A program made the position numbers and the translations under genes. Of a DNA stretch of 64,000 bases, positions 42,271-51,196 are shown one piece after another (position 1 is the stretch's first letter; each line of letters begins with the position of its first letter). The stretch lies in contig JAVJRE010000006.1 of the NCBI GenBank assembly GCA_040218575.1, positions 248,001-312,000 on the forward strand. Direction: 5' to 3'. The notes under the pieces were generated by a model. It was not told where the DNA came from. It saw nothing but the letters and a program-made list of their open reading frames with translations, and did no database searches. This DNA comes from Alphaproteobacteria bacterium. GTDB taxonomy: Bacteria; Pseudomonadota; Alphaproteobacteria; JAVJRE01.

Positions 42271-44004
42271 ATGGAACGACGACTTGCTGCTGTTCTCGCG
42301 GCCGACATGGCCGGCTACAGCCGGATGATGGAAGCCGATGAAGCCGGTACGCTTGCGCGGCTACGTGCGCACCGCATCGAACTCATTGATCCTGCAATTG
42401 CCAAGAACAAGGGCAATATCATCAAGACGACTGGCGATTGCATGCTGGTCGAGTTTCAGAGTGTTGTCGATGCTTTGAAATCCGCTATCGAAATTCAAGA
42501 GCGAATGCGTAGGCGCAATGCAGATGTTCCAAAGGAACGACGCATTGAGTTTAGAATTGGGATCAATCTTGGGGATATTATTTTCGAGGACGGCGATATT
42601 TTCGGTGACGGGGTAAATATCGCAGCGAGAATAGAAAGCTTGGCTGAGGCCGGCGGCATTTCCGTTACTGCTGCGGTCCACCAACAAGTGGCCGGCAGAA
42701 CGGGAGCTGTTTTTGAAGATCTTGGAGACAAGACTCTTAAGAATATTTCGCGACCGGTACATGTATTCAGTGTGGCTATAGATTCACTAAAAATCGAAGC
42801 CGGTGCGGGCAACGATTCTAAATCCCAGTCTGTTGTAAAGCCATCAATTGCAGTGTTGCCTTTTTCCAATATGAGCGGCGACCCGGAGCAAGAATTTTTT
42901 GTTGACGGCCTTACCGAGGATATTCTGACCGAACTAAGTCGCCGTCATGAATTGTTCGTCATTTCCCGGAACTCGACGTTTGTTTACAAGGGGCAAGCGG
43001 TCAATGTCCGCGAGATCGCGCAAAAGCTTGGCGCCCAGTATCTGGTTGAGGGAAGCGTCAGAAAGGCGGGCAACAGACTACGCATCACCGTTCAGCTTAT
43101 TGATGCCGCTAGCGATGCTCATGTGTGGGCGGAGCGATATGACCGCGAACTTGATGATATTTTCTCCGTCCAGGATGAAATTACCACAGCGATAGTCGCG
43201 ACCCTGCCGGGGCGAGTCGAGGCTGCCCAGCACGATCAACTTAGTCGAAAGACACCATCAAGCTTGGCGGCATATGAGTGCCTCCTGGCGGCCAAGGTCC
43301 TGCATCATCGCAGTACTCGTGCAGACAACACTGAGGCGCTCAAGCTGGCTGATCGGGCGGTCGCAATGGACCCGGAGTATGCCCACGCCCGTGCATGGCG
43401 TGGATGTATCCTGGGCCAGGCCTGGGGATACGGATGGTGCGAGGACCGCGACGCAACATTCGCCGAAGTCCGCACGGAACTCGAAAAAGCTCTTGCCTTG
43501 GACGATAATGACGCCGATGTGCATCGCATATTCGCCGCCGGCAGCATCGTCATGAACGATCTAGACAAAGCGCGCTACCATCAAGAACGAGCTCTCTCGC
43601 TCAATCCAAACTATGACCTTGTTGTCGTTCAGATGGGAGAATTGCAAACGTGGCTCGGCAATTCGGAGGAAGGGATTACTTGGATTCAAAAGGCCATGCA
43701 GTTAAATCCCCACCACCCGCCACGATTCTGGAGTCATCTGGGCATCGCCAAATTTGGGGCCAAAGACTATGCAGGGTCTATTGAGTCCTTTACCCACCTC
43801 TCACCGATGGCCGTGTTGCAGCATGTCTTCGTGGCCGCTGGCTATGGCTGGCTCGGTGACAGTACTGCAGCCGGCGCCCATCTTCAGAAGATCAGGGCGC
43901 TTGATCCAAGCTTTGAAATCGAAGCATTTTGTTCGACGTTGCACTACGCCAAACAGTCCGATTGTCAGCATCTTCGCGATGGGCTATCCAAGGCCGGCTA
44001 TTGA
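42271..44004 (+). CDS. Class III adenylate cyclase with TolB-like and TPR domains
   Basis: The 577-residue protein starts with a class III cyclase catalytic domain (about 1-175). The metal-binding Asp is in LAADMAGYSRMM, the second in TTGDCMLVEF, and FGDGVNIAARIESLA gives the transition-state Asn/Arg pair. The middle (about 190-330) is a TolB-like N-terminal domain starting PSIAVLPFSNMSGDPEQEFF. The C-terminal 240 residues are TPR-like helical repeats (for example AMDPEYAHARAWRG, ALSLNPNYDLVVVQ). This architecture is common in Rhizobiales and related Alphaproteobacteria, where such genes are often multicopy. It lies in the AT-richer island. Confidence 0.9.
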   Translation: MERRLAAVLAADMAGYSRMMEADEAGTLARLRAHRIELIDPAIAKNKGNIIKTTGDCMLVEFQSVVDALKSAIEIQERMRRRNADVPKERRIEFRIGINLGDIIFEDGDIFGDGVNIAARIESLAEAGGISVTAAVHQQVAGRTGAVFEDLGDKTLKNISRPVHVFSVAIDSLKIEAGAGNDSKSQSVVKPSIAVLPFSNMSGDPEQEFFVDGLTEDILTELSRRHELFVISRNSTFVYKGQAVNVREIAQKLGAQYLVEGSVRKAGNRLRITVQLIDAASDAHVWAERYDRELDDIFSVQDEITTAIVATLPGRVEAAQHDQLSRKTPSSLAAYECLLAAKVLHHRSTRADNTEALKLADRAVAMDPEYAHARAWRGCILGQAWGYGWCEDRDATFAEVRTELEKALALDDNDADVHRIFAAGSIVMNDLDKARYHQERALSLNPNYDLVVVQMGELQTWLGNSEEGITWIQKAMQLNPHHPPRFWSHLGIAKFGAKDYAGSIESFTHLSPMAVLQHVFVAAGYGWLGDSTAAGAHLQKIRALDPSFEIEAFCSTLHYAKQSDCQHLRDGLSKAGY

Positions 44005-44105
44005 GCCTGCTGATCGGCGACTTTGATACCCCACTGTCACCGGCAACGCTAACTACAAGACCGCAATAATGACCGCGTTCTGGTTTACCATAGCGATATT
44101 CAACA

Positions 44106-45389
44106 TCACCGCTCTGTGCCATGGACCTGTTTTTCGAATTCTACTTGGATGCGCCGGAGTTCTTCGACCGCCGCACGTATATCCGAACTATCTGTCACGT
44201 TGACCTCTACACGCTCACCAATGTGAGATAGGATTCTTCTCTGCCCGCGGTGCGACGACGATATGAAATCACTGACCCGATACGACTGCACAGGGCGTGA
44301 GAATCCCTTTGGCATAACTTGTTCAGCGGGCTCACATGCGACTTGTTCGCCGACTAGCCGGTAAGTGCCATCATCAATCAGAATGCTGTCCGGCTCGGCT
44401 AGTGACTCCAGGCGGGCAGCAAGATTTACCGGCCTGCCCAGTATCGTGTAGTCGAGCCTTTGTTCCGAACCGAAATTTCCGACGGTGCAAAAACCGGTTG
44501 CCACTCCCATCCTAACTCGCAGTCCGTGAGGAGCGCCTTGTTTCTGCCAGTATTTCTTTAGTTCCTGGACACGCGTTCGCATGCGGATCGCCATTTCGAC
44601 GCACCGTAAGGCGTCTTCTGTCTCGCCCTCAGTATCTGGGTCTCCAAAAAATACAAGGATCGCATCGCCGATAAACTTGTCGATTGTACCGCCACACTCG
44701 ATAGCAATAGACGCCATTTCAGAAAGGTACGAATTGACAACTTTTGCGAGTTGCTCTGGTTCCAGAGAATCCGTCAAATCAGAGAAGCTAACGATATCTG
44801 AAAGAAATACAGTCAGGTTTTTCCTGCTGTTGGTACGTTTCAAATCAGCACTATCTGAAAAGATGCTCTTGTAAATCTGGGGAGACAAGTACTTCGCGAG
44901 CCGTGTCGCCAAGCTCTCTAGTTGTTTGCTTTTTTCCGCGATGAGATCGCGATCTTGCAGCTTCTGTTCAAGAAGTGCCTCCCGCTCCATTCGCAGGTGC
45001 CACTCATCTGTGCGATCAACAAACTGCCCCTGAACACCATTTAGATAGTCAAAATGGTCATCGTGCGTTCGCGTTGAAAGCAGAGAGAATACTTTAGCCT
45101 CACCGTCTACCTTGACCTCGATGGCAGGGATCATGACCCTTCCCGATTTTTCCATTTCCTCCACATACTCACTGATCTGCGCTTGCGGGACTCCAAGTTG
45201 CGTGAGTACATCAGGCATATATGCATCAGTGACATTTCCCAAAACGGGAAAGAAACTTCGGAAGTTTTCGTTTATGCGTTTTATACGCAACTCGTTATCA
45301 GCAAAGTAGCAGGCAGTAACTGCATTCTGAAAATTGAAAAAGCTTAGATCCAGAATGCTTGATTGCGTGAAAAATTCTTGAATTTTCAT
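44106..45389 (-). CDS. Class III adenylate/guanylate cyclase with N-terminal PAS-like sensor
   Basis: The 427-residue protein has a PAS-like N-terminal domain (about 20-130: FQNAVTACYFADNELRIKRINENF). A coiled linker with LEQKLQDRDLIAEKSKQLESL comes next. The cyclase domain (about 190-375) carries metal Asp in FLSDIVSFSDL, IGDAILVFFGDP and TILGRPVNLAARLESL. The sensed signal is unknown. The NrtS-like gene starts 5' of it and overlaps its ATG by 4 bases, so both are co-translated, and the cyclase may respond to what that membrane protein handles. A 100-residue C-terminal extension follows the catalytic core. Confidence 0.88.
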   Translation of the reverse strand: MKIQEFFTQSSILDLSFFNFQNAVTACYFADNELRIKRINENFRSFFPVLGNVTDAYMPDVLTQLGVPQAQISEYVEEMEKSGRVMIPAIEVKVDGEAKVFSLLSTRTHDDHFDYLNGVQGQFVDRTDEWHLRMEREALLEQKLQDRDLIAEKSKQLESLATRLAKYLSPQIYKSIFSDSADLKRTNSRKNLTVFLSDIVSFSDLTDSLEPEQLAKVVNSYLSEMASIAIECGGTIDKFIGDAILVFFGDPDTEGETEDALRCVEMAIRMRTRVQELKKYWQKQGAPHGLRVRMGVATGFCTVGNFGSEQRLDYTILGRPVNLAARLESLAEPDSILIDDGTYRLVGEQVACEPAEQVMPKGFSRPVQSYRVSDFISSSHRGQRRILSHIGERVEVNVTDSSDIRAAVEELRRIQVEFEKQVHGTER

Positions 45390-45682
45390 GTGGAAGATAC
45401 CCCAGCGTTCGATGCTGCAAGTCTCGCCTGCCTCTTTAATTGGGCCAGTTTGCCGGTCACTGCCCCCCAGGTTGTCACAAAGTAGGGTACGCAGTAGGTC
45501 AGAACAATTTTCCAGACAGCAGGCATTTCGCCGGCAAGGAAATAGTCACCGTGATTGATTGCTGTGAGGAGTGTGCCAACAATCACCGCTGTGAGCAGTG
45601 CTTTTCGCGGTGTGCCGTCCGCAAACATCAGGGCTGTAGTGGGCGGTCTGTGCACGGCAGCAAAACTAGTCTCGCGATTCAT
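45386..45682 (-). CDS. nrtS: NrtS-like nitrate/nitrite transporter subunit
   Basis: The 98-residue protein has two hydrophobic helices. The segment KALLTAVIVGTLLTAINHGD, followed by a short loop and then WKIVLTYCVPYFVTT, matches the small NrtS family described in cyanobacteria, where it works in nitrate/nitrite uptake. The basic tail KLAQLKRQARLA is cytoplasmic or peripheral. Its stop overlaps the ATG of the PAS-cyclase gene (45386-45389). Transport activity is not shown by the sequence alone; a sensory role with the cyclase is also possible. Confidence 0.75.
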   Translation of the reverse strand: MNRETSFAAVHRPPTTALMFADGTPRKALLTAVIVGTLLTAINHGDYFLAGEMPAVWKIVLTYCVPYFVTTWGAVTGKLAQLKRQARLAASNAGVSST

Positions 45683-45959
45683 GGCCCTGTCTCTGCTGTC
45701 AGAATTGGTGTTGTCGTATCACCAGCATTGATTCGCAAAGTGACGTAAGATGGTGGTTGGATATGATCGTCACCGTGACGATTTTTTCGTCAAAGCCGCC
45801 CTGCGGTCTTCATCCCTTCGCTGCGCAACGGTTTGCATTGGCGCTACCAATAGCAAGCCAATGGAACATTGCGTCTAAAAAAGACGGGCGGTGTGCTTAC
45901 CTAGTGCTTACCCTAGGAAAATTGAGTGAGCCAGAATAATCATAAGTTGTTGAAATCAC

Positions 45960-46036
<77 letters not shown>

Positions 46037-46484
46037 GCCGGCGGCGTGACCGTAGCCGAAAGCGCCCCGTGGCGCAAAGCCCGGCAAGGCCCCGCGAGGC
46101 GCTGATTTTGCCGGCGCTCGCCACGGCGGTCCGGCAGCGACCCCGGCGCTCCGCTCAGCATATTGGCGCCCGGCGCACGGTGCGACCGCCGCCAGCGGGA
46201 CGCGCGCCACGACCGCGACGGCGACCGGTCCGAGCTTCGCCGTGGCTGCACCCCATCGTTTTGGCGGGCCCGTGAACGCCAGGTGTGGCGGACGGTATGG
46301 TCAAATGACCCATGGTGCGCGCGAGCGCGGGGCGGTCCGACAGTTCATGCTGGCGCGGCCGAAGCCGTCGGATGGGCGGCTGGCGGGGGTGACCGCCCGC
46401 AGGGCGGTTGGCGGCGGCGGTTGCCGCTGCCGCGCCGGCTTTGTTGAATGGCGAAGTCGCCGCCGCGCCACGCCGGAGCTCGCC
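46037..46484. other. Non-coding region upstream of the SelA-like gene
   Basis: No convincing gene is seen in this 448-bp stretch. The frame of the downstream SelA-like gene is open back to about 46242, but the added residues are Arg/Gly/Ala-rich, without conservation-like features. A ribosome-binding site supports the later start. No terminator or repeat was found. Confidence 0.5.
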
Positions 46485-47738
46485 ATGACCGACAATCCGT
46501 CCGCCACCGTCTTCGATGCCTGGGGCGTCGCCCCCATCATCAACGCCGCCGGCCCCAAGACCCGCCTGTCGGGCGCCATCATGGCGCCGCAGGTGGTGGC
46601 GGCCATGGCCGAAGCGGCAGCGCTTTCGGTGGACATGGCCGACCTGCAGGCGGCGGCGAGCGCCGTGATCGCCCGCGCCACCGGCGCCGAGGCCGGTCTT
46701 GTCACCGCCGGCGCGTCGGCCGCCCTGTTGCTGGGGACCGCCGCGTGCATCGCCCGGCTGGATCCGGCGGCCATGAACCGGCTGCCTGACACCCGTGGTC
46801 TGGCCCGCCAGGTGCTGGTGGCCAAGGGTCAGCGCAACTTCTACGACCATGCGGTGCGGGCCACCGGGGCGCGGCTGGTGGAGATCGGTCTGCCTGACCG
46901 CTTCGCCGGGGCCGGTATGCGTGACGCGGAAGCCTGGGAGTATGACCGGGCCATCGGTCCCGGCACGGCGGCGATCCTGTATGTGGCACGGCCGGGCGCC
47001 CTGCCGCGGTTGGACGAGGTGGTGGCGGTGGGCCGGGCGCGCAACGTGCCGGTGCTGGTGGATGCGGCAGGCCAGTTGCCGCCGGCGGAGAACCTGCGCG
47101 CCTTCACCCATGCGGGCGCCGATCTGGTGGCGTTTTCCGGCGGCAAAGCGATTGGCGGTCCACAGGCCAGCGGCATTCTTGCCGGACGGCGCGACCTGAT
47201 CGCCTCGGCCAGTCTGCAAATGCTGGATCAGGACGAACGTTTTGACCTGTGGCAGCCGGCACCCGGCCCGGTGCGTAAGGGCGAGATCGTAGGACTGCCG
47301 CAGCACGGCATCGGCCGCTCCGCCAAGGTGGGCAAGGAACAGATCGCCGGCTTGCTGACGGCGCTGGACCTGTTTACGGGCACCGACGGCGGCGACCACA
47401 TGGCGGCGCGGCGCGCCCGATGGCATCAGGAGACAGACGCGCTGATGGCGGCCCTGGCGGCGGCGTCTGGCGCACCGGCGGGAGCGGCGACGGGCGTTGC
47501 AGTGCACGGCTATGACAAGGGCGGCGTACCCATGGTGGAACTGCGGCTCGGCGCGGGCGCGCGTCTTAGCGCCGACGCGCTGTATGTGCGCCTGCAGGAA
47601 GGCCGGCCGTCGATCCGGGCCAATGGCGAGGTGGCGCACGAGGGCGTGCTGCGCTTTGGCCCGCTGTGCCTGCGGCCCGGCGAAGGCCGATTGGTCGGCG
47701 AGCGGGTGGCGGCGCTGCTGGGCGGCGCCAACCTCTAG
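46485..47738 (+). CDS. SelA-like PLP-dependent transferase/lyase
   Basis: I use ATG 46485, preceded by GGAG at about 46475; about 80 extra upstream codons are open but look non-coding. The 417-residue fold-type I enzyme opens with FDAWGVAPIINAAGPKTRLSG, a start typical of SelA-like and D-glucosaminate-6-phosphate ammonia-lyase-like proteins. The PLP-binding lysine is in VAFSGGKAIGGPQASG, with VLVDAAGQLPP giving the cofactor Asp. No selenocysteine machinery is visible here, so a sugar-amine or amino-acid lyase is likelier than selenium transfer. It converges on the GT4 gene with a 4-base overlap. Confidence 0.8.
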   Translation: MTDNPSATVFDAWGVAPIINAAGPKTRLSGAIMAPQVVAAMAEAAALSVDMADLQAAASAVIARATGAEAGLVTAGASAALLLGTAACIARLDPAAMNRLPDTRGLARQVLVAKGQRNFYDHAVRATGARLVEIGLPDRFAGAGMRDAEAWEYDRAIGPGTAAILYVARPGALPRLDEVVAVGRARNVPVLVDAAGQLPPAENLRAFTHAGADLVAFSGGKAIGGPQASGILAGRRDLIASASLQMLDQDERFDLWQPAPGPVRKGEIVGLPQHGIGRSAKVGKEQIAGLLTALDLFTGTDGGDHMAARRARWHQETDALMAALAAASGAPAGAATGVAVHGYDKGGVPMVELRLGAGARLSADALYVRLQEGRPSIRANGEVAHEGVLRFGPLCLRPGEGRLVGERVAALLGGANL

Positions 47739-49078
47739 GTGGCGGCGATAGCCGGTCCCGCCATCGCCACAGTCCGGTCCGGCGGAAAGCGTGGATCGAG
47801 TCGACGGTACAGCGCGTCCAGCGCCGCGCCATAGGCCTGTTGCGTATAGTCCCGTGCCATCATCGCCGCATTGTGCCGGCCGATGGCGCGCAGACGGGCC
47901 CGGTCCGCCGCCGCCACGTTCAGAGCGCGGCCAAGCGCCGGCGGATCGCCCGGCGCTACCACCGCGCCATGGGCGCCGTCGTGCACCAGCGAGCCCGCAT
48001 TGGGCGTCACCACCGCATAGAGACCGGCGGCCAGGGCCTCCGAGACAACGCGGGCGGAGCCTTCGGCCAGGCTGGGGAAGACGAACACCTCGGCCGCCTT
48101 CATGTGGCGGATGAGGTCATGCCGCGACTGGCGGCCGAGAACCCTTACGCGGCCGGATGCCACAAGCCGTTCGACCACCGACCGCATGTCGGCCTCTACA
48201 TCGCCGGCCAGGGACAAATGCCAGTCGAGCGCGCGCCCGTCCGCCGTATCGAGCAGGGCGGCGGCGAGATCGGGTACGCCCTTGCGGGCGGAGACGGCGC
48301 CGGCGAAGAGCAGACGCAGCGGACCCGCCTCAGGCAGGGAGTTGTCGGGCATCCGGGCGGGTGTATGGGCGATTGCTGCCAGCACCTGATCGTCAATGCC
48401 CTGCCAGACGACGCTGATGTCCGCCGCAGGCCAGCCGCGATTGACGAAGGTGTCCCGGACGAAATCCGAATTGGCGACTATATGATCGGCCGCCTCCAGA
48501 TCGGCCATGACCTGGGGCCAGGGGGATCGGGTCTCCGCCGGCACTGGCTGACCCGGCGGCGGCATCCGCCCGCCGCCTTCGACCAGCGGTCGCAGCAGGT
48601 CGGGATGGGCGATGGAGTGGTCTACCAGGATGACGGCGCCGCGCCGCCGGGCCACGTCGATGGACGGTCCGCCGAAGCCGGCGCGCACATGATAGAGCGT
48701 CGGCGCCGGTTGCAGACGTTCGAGTATGCGGGCGGCCCGCCGGGCATAGAGGGCGAAGCTGGCCCGGTCCATGGCGTGGTAGTAGCGCCGCGCCAGACGC
48801 AACCCGGTCAGGGGACGGAGATCGGCAAGACGGCGCAGATCGGCCACCAGCTCCGCCAGGGCCAGGGGGTGGACGCGTTCGGCGGCGATAAGCTCGCCGC
48901 GCGCCAGCAGCCGTTGCAGCCGCGGCCGGCGGTCGAGGCCGGTGGCGCGCAGCAGACTCACAAGGCGCGGCGTCGGCCAGGCGCCGGTAATCAGGGCGGC
49001 CAGGGTGCCACGCCGTTCCGCCTCTGCCGCGGCGACGCTCATGGGGAACTTGGCAAAGCCGTTGGAGACCACGAGCAT
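47735..49078 (-). CDS. Family 4 glycosyltransferase
   Basis: The 447-residue GT-B protein starts MLVVSNGFAKFPMSVAAAEA. The donor-binding C-domain includes LLFAGAVSARKGVPDLAAAL, LGRQSRHDLIRHMKAAEVF and the EX7E motif EGSARVVSE, followed by VTPNAGSLVHDG. It is separated from the exopolysaccharide genes at the left of the window and may act in another glycan. The stop lies inside the end of the SelA-like gene. The frameshifted hydrolase gene ends 3 bases upstream on the same strand, so they may form one operon. Confidence 0.85.
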   Translation of the reverse strand: MLVVSNGFAKFPMSVAAAEAERRGTLAALITGAWPTPRLVSLLRATGLDRRPRLQRLLARGELIAAERVHPLALAELVADLRRLADLRPLTGLRLARRYYHAMDRASFALYARRAARILERLQPAPTLYHVRAGFGGPSIDVARRRGAVILVDHSIAHPDLLRPLVEGGGRMPPPGQPVPAETRSPWPQVMADLEAADHIVANSDFVRDTFVNRGWPAADISVVWQGIDDQVLAAIAHTPARMPDNSLPEAGPLRLLFAGAVSARKGVPDLAAALLDTADGRALDWHLSLAGDVEADMRSVVERLVASGRVRVLGRQSRHDLIRHMKAAEVFVFPSLAEGSARVVSEALAAGLYAVVTPNAGSLVHDGAHGAVVAPGDPPALGRALNVAAADRARLRAIGRHNAAMMARDYTQQAYGAALDALYRRLDPRFPPDRTVAMAGPAIAAT

Positions 49079-49081
49079 CGG

Positions 49082-50162
49082 CTACGGACTTCCCTGCACG
49101 TTGTGGCTTAGACGATGGACCGCGTCCTGGTCGGCGCCTGACGGAAGGGATGGGGCCGACGACGTAATCCAGGCGGCGATGTCATGGCTGACCCTGTCGC
49201 CGGCCAGATCGCGCAACAGCATATGCCAGCCCGTGTCATAAAAGGCAAAGCGCGGTGCATGCGATGTGTGGTTGTCAGGGCCGGTGGCCGGCAGGCCGGC
49301 AAGGAACCGCTGCACGGCGTCGGGCGGTATGATCCGGTCTCTGGCGCCGTAGAGAATGAGGCTGCGGCCAGGCAGGGCGGCGGCCTGGCCCTTTGCCTGA
49401 TCCATCAGACGGGTCAGGCCCCAGGCCACATCCCAGCGGGTAAAGCGCCGGACCAGGGGGTCGTCGGCCAGCGCCCGCAGCATGGCCAGATTGTCCGACG
49501 GCAGACGACCGAAGCCGGCGCCGCTGCCGCCGGCCCATGGCACCGTATGGGCAAAGCTCCACAACACGGCGCGGGCCACTACCGGCAGATCGCCATAGCC
49601 CCACACGGCGGGCGCCACCAGGATGGCGCCGGCAGTGGGCGGCAGGCCACCGCCCGCATGGGCGTACACAAGGACGGCAGCGCCCATGCTTTCGCCCAGC
49701 CCATAAAGCGGCACACCCGGGTGGCGGGCGGCAATCAGGCGGACGGCGCTGGCCAGATCGCTGGCCAGGCCGTCAGCGCCGGGCCACAGGCCGGCGGCCG
49801 GCGGCCGGCGCACCGGCCCGGCCGCTGGCGCCGAAGCCACGCTGGTCATAGGCATAGGTGGCGATGCCTGCCGCCGCCCACAGACGGGCCGGCCGGTCAA
49901 AGGCCCGGGCATAGTCATTGAGTCCGTGCAGGGCGAGGATGATCGCCCGCGGTTGATCCGGCCCCCAATGGCTGAGAGGCAGTACGGCCCCGTCGGCCAT
50001 GGCCAGGTGGAGGGTTGCGCCCTGACCGGCGATGGCGGCCGGCCGGGCGGCGGGACCGGGCGCCTGGACCAGCGGCGCACAGGCGGTCAGCAACAGGGAC
50101 ACGATCACGAAGGCCGCCCGGCGGCCGGACAGCGTTGATCGCCGGTGACTCTCGGCTATCAT
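49082..50162 (-). pseudogene. Alpha/beta-hydrolase lipoprotein, frameshifted
   Basis: Two overlapping frames together give one normal serine hydrolase. The 5' part (from Met 50162) encodes a lipoprotein signal (VSLLLTACAP, lipobox LTAC) and the hydrolase N-half up to TYAYDQRGFGAS. The rest (LWPGADGLASDLASAV, the nucleophile in LYGLGESMGAAV, and ILYGARDRIIPP) is in a different frame and runs to the stop at 49082. The shift falls in a GC-rich repeat at about 49795-49825. It is either a real mutation, a phase-variable tract, or a sequencing error. An intact version would be a monoacylglycerol-lipase-like protein at the inner face of the outer membrane. Confidence 0.75.
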
Positions 50163-50225
50163 CGGGTGGGCGGCAGGGCCGCAGAGGGGCGGGCGGCAGG
50201 TCCGCGATATTTCAGCGATGGCGGG

Positions 50226-50456
50226 ATGGCAATGGCCGGAGAAACGAAGGCGGTTGGCGGTGGCACAGGCCAGACTGTGCCAGAACCGCCGGAGACCGTC
50301 ACCACCGACAGCCGCGTGGTGGCCTGCGATGGCGACGGTCCCGACGGCCACCCCCGCGTCTGGCTGAACATGGGGGAGGCGACGTCGGTGGATTGCCCCT
50401 ATTGCGACCGCCGGTTCGTATTGTCCGGCGGCAAGGCCCCGTCAGGCAGCCACTAG
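50226..50456 (+). CDS. Zinc-finger (CHCC-type) domain protein
   Basis: The 76-residue product starts at ATG 50226, or at ATG 50232. The second half holds a zf-CHCC domain with ligands in SRVVACDGDG, DGHPRVWLNMG and SVDCPYCDRRFVL. This domain occurs in the NDUFS6 subunit of complex I and in short bacterial proteins. The N-terminal 25 residues are flexible. It is divergent from the frameshifted hydrolase. Association with respiratory complex I is known for the family only. Confidence 0.8.
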   Translation: MAMAGETKAVGGGTGQTVPEPPETVTTDSRVVACDGDGPDGHPRVWLNMGEATSVDCPYCDRRFVLSGGKAPSGSH

Positions 50457-50469
50457 GGTCGGACGGCCC

Positions 50470-51078
50470 CTAGGCGCCGATCGCCATGGCTTTCTTGACG
50501 GCGGGGCGGGCGCCCATGGTCTTGGCCCAGCGTTGCAGGTTCTTCAGTTTGGCGACGCCGGGAAAATCGCTGAGGCCATGAACGACGGACGGGTAGACCG
50601 CCATGTCGGCCAGCGTAATGTCATCGCCGGCCAGATACTTTGACCGGGCGAGCGCGCCGTCCATCTGCTTGAAATAGCCGAGCGCGCGGTCCTGGAACAT
50701 TTTCTTCGCCTTGCCGTCGCCGTCCTGGGCAATGGTGCCGATGCGGTAAGCCATGTTGAAGGCCGGCGCCAGATCGGTGGCGAAGAGGGCGAGCCATTCC
50801 TGACAACAGGCGCGCTCGCGCGGCGTCGTCGGCATGAAGCGGCCTGACTTGTCCGCCACATAGTTCATGATGGCCCAGGACTGGGTGACGGTTATGGCCT
50901 TGCCGTCGGCCGCGGTATCGGCCAGCGCCGGAACGCGGCCCTGCGGATTGGCCTTGAGAAAGGCCTTGGACTTTTTCTTGAAATCGACGACGTGAATCTT
51001 GTGCGGCAGGCCTGATTCCAGAAGGGCGATAGCCGCCCGCTGGCCGTTTGTGGTCTTGGCTGTAAAGAGCTCGATCAT
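50470..51078 (-). CDS. Glutathione S-transferase family protein
   Basis: I use Met 51078, with GGGGA upstream; an earlier Met adds a non-conserved 16-residue leader. The 202-residue protein has an N-terminal thioredoxin-like domain (MIELFTAKTTNGQRAAIALLE, then QGRVPALAD with the cis-Pro, then TQSWAIMNYVADK). The C-terminal helical domain contains LAGDDITLADMAVYPS with the N-capping box. KKKSKAFLKANPQGRVPAL is typical of the YghU/Ure2-like group. Glutathione transferase or disulfide reductase activity are both possible. Confidence 0.85.
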   Translation of the reverse strand: MIELFTAKTTNGQRAAIALLESGLPHKIHVVDFKKKSKAFLKANPQGRVPALADTAADGKAITVTQSWAIMNYVADKSGRFMPTTPRERACCQEWLALFATDLAPAFNMAYRIGTIAQDGDGKAKKMFQDRALGYFKQMDGALARSKYLAGDDITLADMAVYPSVVHGLSDFPGVAKLKNLQRWAKTMGARPAVKKAMAIGA

Positions 51079-51196
51079 GGGTGTCCCCGAAAGAACGGAA
51101 AGCGGCGAAAGCACCGCCGCGCGCACTCTAGCGCCGGGCCAGGGCGGGCGATACGGGCGGGTCGCGGAACCGGGTAGGGCAGGCTAGACTGAGCCC

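Larger units (their letters stand above)
42033..45959. mobile_element. Putative 4-kb genomic island in the 3' end of tRNA-Arg(CCG), no integrase
   Basis: The segment lies between the truncated and intact tRNA-Arg copies and is visibly lower in G+C than its flanks. It encodes two class III cyclases and an NrtS-like protein. No integrase, excisionase or replication gene is present. It may be a remnant of a larger element, or it may have moved in trans. A mere tandem tRNA duplication followed by decay is the alternative. Confidence 0.6.

Noticed and set aside
46242-46484. N-terminal extension of the SelA-like gene
   Set aside because: The added residues are Arg/Gly/Ala-rich and unlike the family start. 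A GGAG site and the conserved start support ATG 46485.
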